A stretch of 64,000 bases of DNA from Bombyx mori (taxonomy: Eukaryota > Arthropoda > Insecta > Lepidoptera > Bombycidae). Below, one piece after another: positions 20,060-31,797 of the stretch. The DNA lies in the NCBI RefSeq assembly GCF_030269925.1, contig NC_085131.1, positions 634,001 through 698,000 of the forward strand. Direction: 5' to 3'. Position numbers and translations under genes: made by a program. The notes beneath the pieces were generated by a model that saw only the letters and a program-made list of their open reading frames with translations, was not told where the DNA came from and made no database searches. Every line of letters begins with the position of its first letter. Position 1 is the stretch's first letter.

Positions 20060-20307
20060 TACTAGTGGTAGGACCTCTTGTGAGTCCGCGCGGGTGGGTA
20101 CCACCGCCCCGCCTATTTCTGTCGTGAAGCAGTAATGCGTTTCGGTTTGAAGGGTGGGGCAGCCGTTGTAACTATACTCGAGACCTTAGAACTTATATCT
20201 CAAGGTGGGTTTCGCATTTACGTTGTGGATATCTATGGGCTCCAGCAACCACTTAACACCAGGTGGGCTGTGAGCTCGTCCACCCATCTAAGCAATAAAA
20301 TAAAAAA
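20060..20307 (+). mobile_element. Bm1 SINE, body and tail
   Basis: ACTAGTGGTAGGACCTCTTG through the CGTTTCGGTTTGAAGGGTGG block to CTAAGCAATAAAATAAAA. It lacks the tRNA-like head. Its AATAAA lies in sense orientation about 420 bp after the NuSAP-like stop. Confidence 0.93.
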
Positions 20308-20612
20308 CAGCCAGTTTGGTATGTAGGATCCTGATCAATGTGCTATGTATTCTATCCCTGTGTAAACGCATATGTGCTTTTAGCGAATCACCGTTTTTTT
20401 TTATTTGAATTCGTTATCTACTGAAGGTCTGACGAATGTCAAATTGTACGAAGTGCAGGAAACTCGTCTGTTGATATGCTTTTTTTAAATTTCTATTACA
20501 CTAACAATTTAGTTTACAAGCTGTCACAAAACGACACAAGCCTGTGTCATATTGTCTTACTTTGATTACTTTATTGATATAATTTTAATGCTTAATATAT
20601 GTAACTATCAAA

Positions 20613-21590
20613 TATGGAGGGTAGAGGTAAGGAGAATCGACTGTGTCTATGAAGAGTGTCCGTCGAATTGTTTTAAATTAGTGGCGCTATATCAGCATCA
20701 CGTTAAATTTTAAAGGAAGCGCCAAATACTATTAGAGTAGGTTTGATAGATACGTTTTTATAAAAAGAAATATTAATAAATCAATTATAGTACCATTCGC
20801 AGTTTACGAAATAAAATCACTCTAGATGCACGTTTTCTTGTAATAATTCTATAAGGTTATATTTACTGCATTATTTTGCACAACGTAAGTTGATAAAATT
20901 TTCAATAATTAACTACTTTAATCAAAATGATATTCATTTTTTTAACTTGGCATACTTCAGTTCATCAACAATTGCTGCATTTATACCATACCTTATGTCT
21001 ACACTAGTCTTTCCCAAAGTGAGCGATAACGCCCCTTTGTGGGCGCTGCAGGCTTAATGGGGGGCGCTAATAGACCCAGAAAATAATGGGGGCGTTGTGT
21101 AGGGGCTTGGAAGGCGATCTGTAATTTCATCTAGGAGGACTCTTAGACACCGACTGAGCTATCGCTATAGGTAAAAAAAATGGGAGCGCTAAAAAAAATT
21201 TATTCTCAAAGCGGGCAGTAAACAATATAAGTTTGGGAACCACTGGTCTACACCAACGCGATTGTGAGGATTTTGAACTGTTATTCAGTTATAGTATAGC
21301 TGGACACTTTCAACTTTCTCCCATATAAGATGATTCTCCTCCATATGGTAGAGGTAAGACGCACAATTTTGTATATGGGGCAAGTTAAAAAAGTATCCAC
21401 CTATAAACAGCAAGTTATTGTTGGAAGACTTACCGAAACAGCGTAGTGAAGGAAGTGGAAATTATATGAATATGGCGCATTTTTAAAAAAAATTCCACTT
21501 GCTACTATGGCGCCACCTTAATTTGCTCCCTTTCAGCCGATACTTTTTAATACACTGAGATGGTGATCCTTACTTCTTTTACCCTCCATA
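20613..21590. mobile_element. Candidate inverted-repeat element hosting a hAT MITE
   Basis: TATGGAGGGTAGAGGTAAGG at 20613 is matched in reverse complement near 21562-21590 (TATGGAGGGTAAAAGAAGTA). A third related patch with TATGGTAGAGGTAAG is near 21345. The hAT insertion at 21005-21245 lies inside. No clear duplication or open frame was found. Confidence 0.4.
21005..21245. mobile_element. hAT-like MITE with 8-bp target duplication
   Basis: GTCTACAC occurs directly on both sides (20997-21004 and 21246-21253). The right end read in reverse is CAGTGGTTCCCAAACTTAT, a classic hAT terminus, and the left end TAGTCTTTCCCAAAGTGAG is its diverged inverse. At 241 bp it has no coding capacity. Confidence 0.85.
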
Positions 21591-22608
21591 ATCTCAAGTC
21601 AAAAAAAACAACACCGACATTGTTGACAAACATTTCGTCTTCTCGCATTAAAACTGTCTATTCTCAAAACTTACTAATTGCACAGGAGAGTGTTTTATAT
21701 GTTTAACATGATATTTTTAATATTAATCATCTTTGCAATATTTATTTTTCATTTTTTACCAGTTACATTAACTGTCTTTTAAAGTAAGATAAAATTATGT
21801 AGGTATTTTGTTAATAGTAGTCAAAACATAGGTAAACTAAAAAAAACTAAAACTAGATAATCCTCTTGGACAGTATTTATGAGAAAAATACTGGTGATAC
21901 CGAATGATTCCGCATATTAACTCAATTTCGAATATTTTTGGAAATTATACACTTTTAATGCGAAAAGACGAGTTATGAGTGCTGCCATATTAAAGATAGA
22001 TTTATTTGTTATTTGTCATTTATCAATGTCACATGGCCGAGTAAAGATAACCATTTGGGAGTAATTCGAATAATAATAATATTTTACACATTCCACCCCT
22101 TTTTTTGCCAGATGAATAACAAAACAAACACCAACAATTTTCAGTTTCCGTTCTATATACTACAGAGTAATAAGGTTTAAAATTTAAACGCATATGGCCG
22201 AGTGAAATTATGACAAAAAGTATTAATTAATCGTGACAGTTTGTTATAGATATTGAATAATTTTGATATTAGATTTAGATTTATTAGATTTACATACCTA
22301 TTGAATAATTTTATTCTAGCACTCGATGGCTCGTGCCATCTCGTATCATTAACATGACAATGTACTGTTTTCTATTAATAAAAGTAATAATATATCATAC
22401 TGATTAGTTTTGTTTTGAGTTTTACTTCGACACGGGGATCGGTATTAAGGAGGTGGGGAAAAGCGTCCATCCATCAGAAAGATTGAGGAAGTCCGTAAAT
22501 TACATATTTTCCAAATACATCATCAAATCGCTTCGTGACACTACGGCTTATTTAACATTCATTACGTTGTGGATTGAGACGAGTGACACAGAATTATATT
22601 CATTAGAT
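21591..22608. other. AT-rich stretch without recognised features
   Basis: No exon, RNA gene or known repeat seen. ATGGCCGAGT occurs twice (about 22033 and 22193), which may mark a weak duplication. Confidence 0.5.
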
Positions 22609-23051
22609 TTTTTTTTTCATTACCTAGACGTGTGGACGATCTCACAGCCCACCTGGTGTTAAGTGCTTACCGGAGCCCATAGACATAGGTAAATGCCGCC
22701 ACCAACCTTTGAGATATAAGTTCTAAGGTCTCAAGTATAGTTACAACGGCTGCCCCACCCTTCAAACCGAAACGCATTAGTGCTTCACGGCAGAAATAGG
22801 CAGGGCGGTGGTACCTACCCGTGCGGACTCACAAGAGGTCCTACCCAGTAATTCGCAATTTATAATTTTTGCGGGTTTGATTTTTATTACACGATGTTAT
22901 ATTCCTTCACCGTGGTAAGTCAATCGTGAACATTTGTTAAGTGCCTACGTATTTCATTAGAAAAACTGGTACCCATCTGCGGGATTCGAACACCGTTGCA
23001 TCGTTAAATACGAATGCACCGGACGTCTTATCCTTTAAGCCACGACGACTT
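22609..23051 (-). mobile_element. Full-length Bm1 SINE
   Basis: On the minus strand it runs from a tRNA-like head (CGTCGTGGCTTAAAGGATAA, then a box-B-like GGTGTTCGAATCCCGC) through the GGTAGGACCTCTTGTGAGTC and CGTTTCGGTTTGAAGGGTGG blocks to the tail in the T run at 22609. It is one of two complete copies in the window. Confidence 0.93.
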
Positions 23052-24194
23052 CAAAGGTTTGTTTTGTGGTAGGCAGGTGGATATCTAATAACTTTATCAC
23101 GAGTGCTTTTAATTTGAATTTAGCTGCGAATATGGGTGAACGGGCTTACGACCGCGACCGGAGCTCATAAACTGATGTCTATGGGCTCAACGTACTACAT
23201 AATACACTTACTGCATAAAATTATTTATCGAAACAATACAATTGAGACTTCGACCTCATGTCTCAAGCTGAGCGTCGGTATTCACGTTGTGTTCAGTTCA
23301 CCAAGTTTACCGAGAGGGTTTCATAATTTATCCATAAATAAAATGGAGAAAACGAAAATAAGTGGAAAAATAAACGCAGTGCCTTTGTTTATGTAGATAT
23401 ATTAGTTTCTGATAATAAATACATAAAATGCCACTTATCAATGTTAGTAACAATCGTCGGCTACCAGCTCACAATCGCGCAGTGAGAACGCTCACCGCGC
23501 AAATTCATGACTTACACTAATAACTATTATCTAGTACTGATAGAAAAACAATAAACACGGCTTTCCATTTGACTATGAATTGGGCGCGAATGTTCACTTT
23601 GTGAATCAGTGGACACTATATAGTTCCGTAACATTTAGGTAATCTTAAAATTTTGTGAGATAAAGGGAATGCGAGAATTTATATTTGTCTCGCGAATTTT
23701 TTAAAATTTAATATTTGATATTTTACTTAATTAATTTTGTGCAACTATCAATTGTGGGTGACGGTATTAATTTCGCGACTTCTCTGTACTCTGGTATCCT
23801 CTTATAATCAAGTGATCTGTGACTTCATCTGCCAAAATAGGAAAGTAACGCGCGCACACTTCGTTGTTAAACCTTTTTGTCTTTTCTTACAAACCGTACT
23901 TGAAACTTTTATCATTCATAAAACATTGAATTGCGTTGTGCTACATATTTGCAAAAATAAAAAGTGTATAAGGAAACATCAGACTAGATAGTAAAACAAA
24001 TTTACCTGTTTACTATAATACTTTATTTTCAATTTTTTTAAATATGCCATCATTAAGCAAATATTTGGTCAACAAATATTCGAGAACTACTTCGCATTTT
24101 GTAATTGGACACGAATCATAAAATGTTATACGGCTTCTACTTTTAATAAAAAATTAAGAGACACAATAATACTTACTTAATAATACTTAGGTAC
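23052..24194. other. Gene-free stretch with an old Bm1-like remnant
   Basis: GATGTCTATGGGCTCAACGT near 23175 and the reordered CTCATGTCTCAAGCTGAGCG near 23255 are faint Bm1 matches. The remainder is AT-rich with nothing recognised. Confidence 0.4.
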
Positions 24195-24440
24195 TTACTG
24201 GCGGTAGGACCTCTTGTGAGTCCCCGCGGGTAGGTACCACCACCCTACCTATTTCTGCCGTGAAGCAGCAATGCGTTTCGGTTGGAAGGGTAGAGCAGCC
24301 GCTGTAACTGTTCTTGACCTTAGAAATTATATCTCAAGGTGGGTGGCGCATTTTCGTCGTAGATGTCTATGGGCACCGGTAACTACTTAACACCAGGTGG
24401 GTTGTGAGCTCGTCCACCCATCTAAGCAATAAAAAAAATT
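24195..24440 (+). mobile_element. Bm1 SINE, body and tail
   Basis: TACTGGCGGTAGGACCTCTT to CTAAGCAATAAAAAAAATT, with moderate divergence in the middle (GGTTGGAAGGGTAGAGCAGC). Confidence 0.92.
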
Positions 24441-25189
24441 AAAAAAAGAAAAGAAAAAAATTGTAAAAATTGGCGCCATTGTACAGAATTTGCAGTAAAC
24501 ATCTCATTCTGAATTTCCAGACGGTATATTAATATTCTATATAGTTCACAAACACAACTTCATAATAATTTGTAATTAATTCGCTGAATTTCGTGTCAAT
24601 GTTATTATCTATTCTTTCGCGTCTTATATTTTTACACAAAAACAAGATAATAGATAAGCAGGTTAGGCTTTATTTGATTGCGATTGTAAAAAAACGTATT
24701 ACATTTAGAGAGACGCTATGAATTTTGTAAACGTTAGCTATGAATGCTGCACTATTTCGTTTACATTCTTTCTTTCTACTGATGAATAATTAAAAAAAAG
24801 CCTATACTAATAGTATTAATTATAATTATAATAATTATATTATTACAAAACTGTATCATCAAAGGAAGAATAGGTCAGCACTGACACAGTCTTCAAAAAA
24901 AACCTGTTTCACTAAAATTAAAACAAATCCGTATACATACAACTTGTTTACCCTAACGTGCCATTCTCGATGTTGCTTCACTATAAATAGATCGATAACA
25001 CTAGCTGGAGTTTTGAAACTTTTTATTTAGTTATGTATATCTTTACCGATCCTTAGATCCACACATTCCGTCATTTCCGCAAATCACTTACTTTCATACA
25101 TATTTAATTATACAATTATACAATGAAAACTGGTGCTACGTAAATATTTATTGTATACAAAAGACAGGTTTTTTTTTGCCCTACCTATA

Positions 25190-25535
25190 CCTACTAGTAA
25201 CCTCGAAGGGTTATTCTAGATTTACCGAGCTAGTAGGTGAGCTCACGGGGCTCAAACCGGAAGTGTTGCTAACACTAGCCCTAGCAAGAGCAGTGCTTCG
25301 GAGAATCTACCACCGGATCGGAATCGCGACCCACTGAGAAGATCCAGTGAGAAAGTCAGCGGGCTGTGTATAAGGGTTAATTTACTCGTGGAGCCCTTCG
25401 TCGCAAGCGACGGGCTCGGCGAGGACAGTGACCGGTGCTTGAGGTACCTAAAAGCACCGTTAATGGACCGGGAGGATCCGCAATGACGTGCTTAGGGCGA
25501 CGTCGACTGTTTACCATTCGGTCCACCGTATCGGG
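25190..25535 (+). repeat. Dispersed repeat family B, nearly full copy
   Basis: A head (CCTACCTATACC with AACCTCGAAGGGTTATTC), then GTGAGCTCACGGGGCTCAAA, CACTAGCCCTAGCAAGAGCA, CTACCACCGGATCGGAATCG, CTTCGTCGCAAGCGACGGGC, and GTGCTTGAGGTACCTAAAAG to GGCGACGTCGACTG. The same order recurs at 28530-28885 and, reversed, at 8010-8375. Confidence 0.75.
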
Positions 25536-25980
25536 GTATGAATAGACAGGACGAGCAACCGCTCTATTTATAAGAACACGACACTACTATTTTCAACTCT
25601 TAATAAAATCAGTAAAAATAAATAGTGAAACTTTCCGACACAATTAAAAAAATACTATAAGTTTCATCGATATCGAGCTCTTTAAAATGTTATGAAATCG
25701 GTTATAACAAAATTGGAACTTCTGTCTTTACAGAAAAATCTTGAAATAGCCGATTAACATGTAGACTTATTTATATCGATTTATTAAAAGCCACGTCCAT
25801 AGTATACCTTTTAGTTATGATACACAATGCTAAGCGATTACCTCAGCCCATTATTACCGACTAGGAAGTCGTCATCACTTAAAGTGTACGACGACCAGTG
25901 TATTTGTATCGAGCAACCCGAAAAAAAATCGTACGATGCGACTGTGCCCGTGTTCAAATATTTCAAGCATATTTTAATTA

Positions 25981-26654
25981 CAGTCAAATCTGGGTAAGTG
26001 AGAACTGGATAAGTAAGAAAACTCTATAAGTGAGAGTAATAGCAAGGACCCGTCATTTTAAGCTCTCAAAACCTCTATTAGCGAGAAACAGAAACCTCTG
26101 TAAGAGAGAGTCGTTTTTCCCTCATGGACCTCCGTAAGTGAGACTGCTACCTATCTATACCTCTATAAGCGACAGCCGAGCTTTATTTATTTATTTATAT
26201 TATTTAGGATGAACAAATGACAAAACAAATTACAAATTTAACATTTGCTATTTTATGACTCATTCTTAACTTTTGTGGAACTTCCTATCATTGTTTTTGT
26301 ATTGTTTTCTCGTGAATATTGAATCTATTCTATTTCGTAGAAATAAATAAAGTTGTTATTTTATCGCATTTTTTTCGAATGGACGTGTGCCTATGTACCG
26401 TCCTGTTTGTGGGACTTACTCAGTTTATCGTTAATCAATTGCGAAGGAAATTTCTGTTCTGCATCATGTCAAAACGGAAAATTAAAGTACTGTCATTAAG
26501 TGATAAACTTAAAATAATGAATGCGTTTGAATCCGGAAAATCGCGAAATGAAATTCAGAGGGTGCATTAGCGAGAAACTCGGGTTAGTGAGAAACCTGTA
26601 TAAGCGAGAATGAGATTGTGCTCCCTTGAACTCTCGCTTATCCAGGTTTGACTG
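25981..26654 (+). mobile_element. pogo/Tigger-like element with transposase N-terminal remnant
   Basis: Left end CAGTCAAATCTGGGTAAGTG and right end CTCGCTTATCCAGGTTTGAC (then TG) are inverted repeats flanked by TA (25979-25980, 26655-26656), as in Tc1/mariner-pogo elements. The subterminal regions repeat CTGTAAGAGAGAG-like units. A plus-strand frame at 26466-26570 encodes 34 residues starting MSKRKIKVLSLSDKLKI, with FESGKSRNEI. This matches the CENP-B-type helix-turn-helix at the N terminus of Tigger transposases. The frame then runs into the right terminal repeats, so the catalytic part is deleted. Confidence 0.88.
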
Positions 26655-26974
26655 TATATCTTTAATTGCAGCAATTATTCTAAAGAAATACATACGTACT
26701 TAACACGTGTTCATGAACGTCTTCCGCGATGTAGTAAAAAGCTTAATGTAACGCAATTTACTTTACATTTAATAAAAATAAAACAAAATATTTGTAGGAT
26801 TTGTAATGGCCTCCATAAGGAGGCAGTATAAATTGGCTAAATAAATAATTATGATACTTTCTCTGCATGGCCTTTCAAGGAATTAAGTTCGGCAATGTAG
26901 ACAACTTCATAAAGGGAATAAATATATAAATAAATAATACATAAAGTTGATGATGTATAAAGTTGATGAAATTA

Positions 26975-27037
26975 GGAATAGGCGGGGTGGTGGTAATTAC
27001 CCGTGCGGACTCACAAGAGGTCCTACCACCAGTAAAA
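26975..27037 (-). repeat. Bm1 SINE fragment, 5' body only
   Basis: The minus strand reads TTTTACTGGTGGTAGGACCT and CACGGGTAATTACCACCACC to CCGCCTATTCC, then stops. Confidence 0.85.
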
Positions 27038-27717
27038 TTGATTACCAAAACCAATTGATTACCAAATCCTCTGCTAAATAGCCTAAATCGGTGATACGCG
27101 GTAGAATTTGGTAATAAGCTAGTAATAAATAATAATTAGTGTCTTTTTGTAGATAATAAAACACTATTTAATCTTTATTATATAAGAGTATTCGTAATAT
27201 GTAACTCACCGAGACACTATTTTTAGCTTTAAACGTTTTCAATTATTGTCTGTGAACAAATAGCTACGCGCTGACCGATAACGTGGGCTGGCGTTGACAA
27301 GCGGACTCCGTGAAATATCTTGTAATTCAATCTGTTTCAGTAATATGTGTAGTTCATATCTCATCTTTGTTTCCGAGGTTCCACAACCGGTCAAGCCAAA
27401 TATGAAGACCTTCCAATGTTTTTTTTTTTATCTCCTTCTTTATTCTTTGTCATGTACCTACCTACCAGCTGGATATGGAATGACGGTGACCATTCGTTAT
27501 CGAGTGGTAAGTAAAGTGGTCTCGCCTTCGACGGTAACCGAAATACTGTATTGTAATATAATCTTTAATTTAATGCGTAGAGATCAAAAGTGTTATTAGA
27601 TAGCTCTTTAAGTAAGCAATCTATCATAGCACAGAAGAAAATCGGCGATTGAAACTAATTTAACGAATGAAATTAATCTAATTTTGAGTACAAGCGATGT
27701 TTGTGATAATGTGCTAT

Positions 27718-27915
27718 GCACCCACACGGGTAAGTATCACCATCTTGTTTATTTCTGCTTAACTCTCATCCGTTCCGATTTAAGGACTAGGGCAACCAAC
27801 AATACAATTAAGACGTAGGTAGGCTTACGTTGTAGATGTCTATGGGCTCCGGTAACCACTTCACATCAAGTGGGCCGTAAGCTCTTCCACCCACCTAAGC
27901 AATAAATAAATAAAG
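27718..27915 (+). repeat. Diverged Bm1 SINE
   Basis: CACACGGGTAAGTATCACCA, a degraded GTTCCGATTTAAGGACTAGG block, CTATGGGCTCCGGTAACCAC and the CTAAGCAATAAATAAATAAA tail. Confidence 0.75.
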
Positions 27916-28021
27916 TCGACCTAGTGTCTCAAGGTTGGTGTCGACATTCACGCCATGTTAGCTTCGATAACAATTTGAACACCTTTTGTATTAGGAGTTC
28001 GATCTCCCATCTAGATATACT

Positions 28022-28142
28022 TTTTTTTTGTATTGATGCGTGCACAACCTGAAGGCCCACCTGACATTAAGTGGTTACCGGAGCCCATAGACATCAACGT
28101 AAATGCCGCTACCCACCTTGAGATATGAGCTCTATGAGTCTA
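28022..28142 (-). repeat. Bm1 SINE, 3' fragment, reversed
   Basis: T-rich start, GGCCCACCTGACATTAAGTG, GGAGCCCATAGACATCAACG and CCACCTTGAGATATGAGCTC; the 5' half is absent. Confidence 0.8.
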
Positions 28143-28529
28143 ATCGTTAATAATGTAAAAGAAAATTTGTTGGCTATGAATACGACCCTCCCCTACGCAC
28201 GTCACTAATTTGTGAATAAATGCTTTCTGAATTCGCAAAAACTACACTTAGGTTTAAAGTATTTAATGTCATTTGCTTTATCTGAAATATGAACGAAACT
28301 CGACCCGATAAAAATATATGACGGCGCCAGAGATGGCTGAGCGACAGTTCCGTTATCATTCGTATTCGGTTGAACTCAGTTTATTGCAGTAAAAGTAAAT
28401 TAAACCTTTTGAATAATAATTATTGAAACTCTCAACAAATAATTTTCACAATGACGGGGTAAACCGACAGTTTCGTTTCAACTGACCGACTGACGGACTG
28501 ACTGACTGAGACTGGTCGACTCTCTTTTC

Positions 28530-28885
28530 CTACCTATGCTGATATCCTTGAGAGGCTACTTCAGCTTCGCCCTAACATGGTGTAGCCTAACAATGTAGGT
28601 GAGCTCACGGGGCTCAAACCTGACGACGTTGCTAACACGAACCCTAGCAAGAGCCGTGCTTCACAGAATCTACCACCGGATCAGAAACGCGACCCGCTGA
28701 GAAGATCCGGCAAGAAACTCAGTGGGCTGTGTCTGTGAATTAATTTACTCGTCGAGCCCTTCGTCGCAAGCGACGGGTTTGACGAGAACTATGACCGGTG
28801 CTTGAGGTACCTAAAAGCACCGTTAGGGGATCGGGAGGATCCGAAATGACGTGTTTTGGGCGACGTCGACTGCTTTCTCTTCTGT
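28530..28885 (+). repeat. Dispersed repeat family B, nearly full copy
   Basis: CTACCTATGCTGATATCCTT head, then GTGAGCTCACGGGGCTCAAA, AAGAGCCGTGCTTCACAGAA, CTTCGTCGCAAGCGACGGGT, GTGCTTGAGGTACCTAAAAG and GGCGACGTCGACTG in the family order. Confidence 0.75.
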
Positions 28886-28994
28886 CCACAGGATCGGGTA
28901 TTACTGGTCAGTTTAAGTCAGTTAAAATATTATATGTAATTCGAGCCCTGGGAAATAATTTACTTTATACCTCAAGCTAGTTATTTTTAACTTT

Positions 28995-29030
28995 TACTGG
29001 TGGTCGGACCTCTTGTAAGTCCGCATGGGC
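28995..29030 (+). repeat. Bm1 SINE fragment
   Basis: TTACTGGTGGTCGGACCTCT followed by TGTAAGTCCGCATGGGC, then unrelated sequence. Confidence 0.75.
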
Positions 29031-29320
29031 CCGCTCAGCAGCTGTAGGTACTTAAGTGTTTTGCAGTAACATCTACAACAATACGTCGTGGATAACGACT
29101 TCAGTAATATTAAGACATTGTTTTGATTATTATTTTAAATGATAAAATTTCGTTTTGATAAATATCACAAAAAATGTAGGGTAGATGCCGTAACGCCAGA
29201 GTATAAAATGGGGCGGTACGGGGACAGAGTCGACCTCATTTCGAGAAAGCGGCACGACACGAGAACCCTCTCTCTCATCGTGGCCGCCGGTAACTACATT
29301 CCAGATCCGCCGCTGCCAAA

Positions 29321-29503
29321 AGCGGTTACCAGAGCCCATAGACATCTACAACGTAAATGTGCCACCCACCTTGAGATATACCTAAGTTCTAAGGTCTCAA
29401 GTATAGTTACAACGGCTGCCCCACCCTTCAAGTCGAAACGCATTACTGCTTCACCGCAGAAATAGGCAGGGTAATGGTACCTACCTGTGCAGACTCACAA
29501 GAG
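29321..29503 (-). mobile_element. Bm1 SINE, central part, reversed
   Basis: AGCGGTTACCAGAGCCCATA, CCACCTTGAGATATACCTAA, CTGCCCCACCCTTCAAGTCG and GTGCAGACTCACAAGAG match the reverse of the Bm1 body. The A-rich tail is replaced by unrelated sequence at 29139-29320. Confidence 0.88.
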
Positions 29504-29718
29504 TCAATCAAGACTCACAATCTTCTGATAAGAATCTGATGATTTCATGAATGAGATTTTACTAAATATTACTTTATGTGCTTTAACTGGGAAGATAGCT
29601 CCAGCATTTCCAGCTCTCCGAGACTCCGCCCTGGCATACCGCTGCCCCAAGCGTTCAAAATTTATGGAAAGATCAAAGATTCAAAATTTATGGAAAAAGT
29701 CCCAAACGAGACTATTCT

Positions 29719-29835
29719 TTAGGTAGCGGCTTGGCTCTGCCCCTGGCATTGCTGAAGCCCATGGGCGACAGTAACCACTCACAATCAGGTGGGCCGTATG
29801 CCCGTCTGCCTACAAGTGCAATAATAAAAATTTAA
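29719..29835 (+). repeat. Dispersed repeat family C copy
   Basis: TTGGCTCTGCCCCTGGCATT, CCCATGGGCGACAGTAACCA and GGTGGGCCGTATGCCCGTCT, ending in AATAATAAAAATTTAAA. It is the reverse complement of the intronic copy at 18283-18410. Confidence 0.72.
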
Positions 29836-30697
29836 ATAATTCTACATAATGTAAATTAATACAATATTATACTTTGTTATTTAGTGTAGAATTGATATCA
29901 ATTTTAAATGTCAAAAAGTTCAAATTCTCCATTCAAGGCCGTGATTCACTTATAGCATGTAAGTACATACGTAACAGATTACTGATATTGCAAAGAATAA
30001 ATTATTTTGTTGAAACTTATTGTTTTGGCTTATCTATGTATTAATACGTGAAGCAAAAACTTTGTATCCCTTTTTACGAAAATTGCGCGGACGGAGGAGT
30101 ATGAAATTTCCCACACTTATAGAGAATATAGAGAAGAAGTGCACAATGCTAATATTTTTTTTAAAATAATGCATAAAAGATACATTAAATCAATAAAGAA
30201 AATATTACACACACTACATACCATGTATTTGACGCACACACGCATGCATACTATTTATTGTCAAACTTTTGTTCTTGGCGTCTGTTGTCAAATTGAGAAT
30301 AGATTAAATATTGTTTGTCTTGGTTAAAATTTTTTATAGTGTAGTCTTGGCGAAATTTGTGATTATAGAAGTATAAAATACAATCATTATAGTGTACAAA
30401 CTTACAATTCCAATTAATTATAGTCGAATTTCGACTACTGCGGGACCTCTAGTATATTGTAATACAGCAAACGCCGGAGACTTTGTTCAAACAGCAAATT
30501 CGTTTGTAGTTATTTTTCAGTGTCTTCCATTTGTGTGAGAATATTTTTGCCTAAATACTTACCTTTTCCATTACGAACATTAAGAAAATTTGTTAGAACT
30601 TAACCGAGTCGAATGGAATTTAATTTTACTTAATTAAGTTTTTTTTTTCTGGCCATATTTTTTAAAGAAACCGTAAAGAGTATCATGGCATTTCTTG
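29836..30697. other. AT-rich stretch without recognised features
   Basis: No exon or known element; some CACACA and ACGCACACACGCATGCATA near 30230. A short open frame at 30139-30327 has no recognisable content. Confidence 0.5.
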
Positions 30698-31090
30698 GTG
30701 GTAGGTTCAATGTGAGTCCGCACGGGTAGGCACCCCCATCGCGCGTATACAGACCAGTCATACATTCAGTGTGCTTAGTGCGAGTTTTTTAACGTTCTCG
30801 ATAGCGTAAAAGTTAATTGTATGCTGTAGGAACAGCGCCCCTAACGGCAAACGATCCCATTCCCAATGATTTTATAGTAAAAAAAGAGGAGAGGTTATAG
30901 TAAAAAGAGGTAGTAAAAAGAGTCTTTTTGCTATAACATCATTGCCCATTCCATACAAATATGAGCTAACTTTTACGCTATCGAGAACGTTAAAAAACTC
31001 GCACTAAGCACACAGGTTTGATCTTATAGATGCAATTGGTAGCGGGATTGCCGTTTTCATGTCTCGGTAACCGCTTAAGACCAGGTCATC
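30698..31090 (+). repeat. Old Bm1 SINE interrupted by a MITE
   Basis: Bm1-like TGGTGGTAGGTTCAATGTGA with CCGCACGGGTAGGCACCCCC lies left of the MITE. ATGTCTCGGTAACCGCTTAA with GACCAGG (tail side) lies right of it. The MITE at 30769-31013 sits between them. Confidence 0.5.
30769..31013. mobile_element. MITE copy 2 (TTAGTGCGAG family)
   Basis: GTGTGCTTAGTGCGAG and AACGTTCTCGATAGCGTAAA at the left are exact inverses of TTTACGCTATCGAGAACGTT and CTCGCACTAAGCACAC at the right. The centre holds GCGCCCCTAACGGCAAACG plus a private A/G-rich run with AGTAAAAAGAG repeats. Confidence 0.9.
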
Positions 31091-31795
31091 AAAGAAAAGA
31101 AACTGTTTTGAAAAATATTGAGCTTCAAAGCTAAGTTTATGGAGAATTATAAAAAAGGCCACTCGAGTTGATACAGCTCATTTGTAATTCAAACTAAAAC
31201 ATTTCAGAAATGAATTTTGCAAATAATTGGCCAGTAACAAGGTCAAATATAATTATCATTGGTACGTATTTATATTTTAGGCCTGACCGATCGTAGTAAC
31301 CATAAAGCACTTATGTTCATATATTTTTTTAAATATAATGCTTAATATTATGATTCGGTATTCGTTCGCCGACGTTGCAAACGAGTTGTTCAAATGTTTC
31401 GCCTTTATTTTTAAAAATACAATAAAAGGTCTCGGAAGACACAGGTAATATCCCAGGCTGGAGGTCAATATAAGATAATACGTACATATATGTAATATAT
31501 CTACTATACTATATAATATATGATATAATATAAAATAATATAAAAATGAGAGATTACACCATAAAAGTAGTTTTAATTAAGCCACTTAGCAACAGGTGAG
31601 TTGTGCGACCATCCTGCGAATGCAATAAAAATTACAATAGTTGAGATGGCTTCGCGAACTGCGTAACTAATAACATTTACTTAGATAACTTTGGCTATTA
31701 TTTTTTCATTAAAATAAATCGACCATTTGGATTGAAAAATAATTCGTTAAGCGTTGCCTGGAAGCCTCCTGGAAGCCGGCTATACTGCCGAGCAG
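31091..31795. other. AT-rich stretch without genes
   Basis: Holds an (ATAT)-rich patch near 31490-31545 and no recognised exon or element. Confidence 0.5.
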
Positions 31796-31797
31796 TC

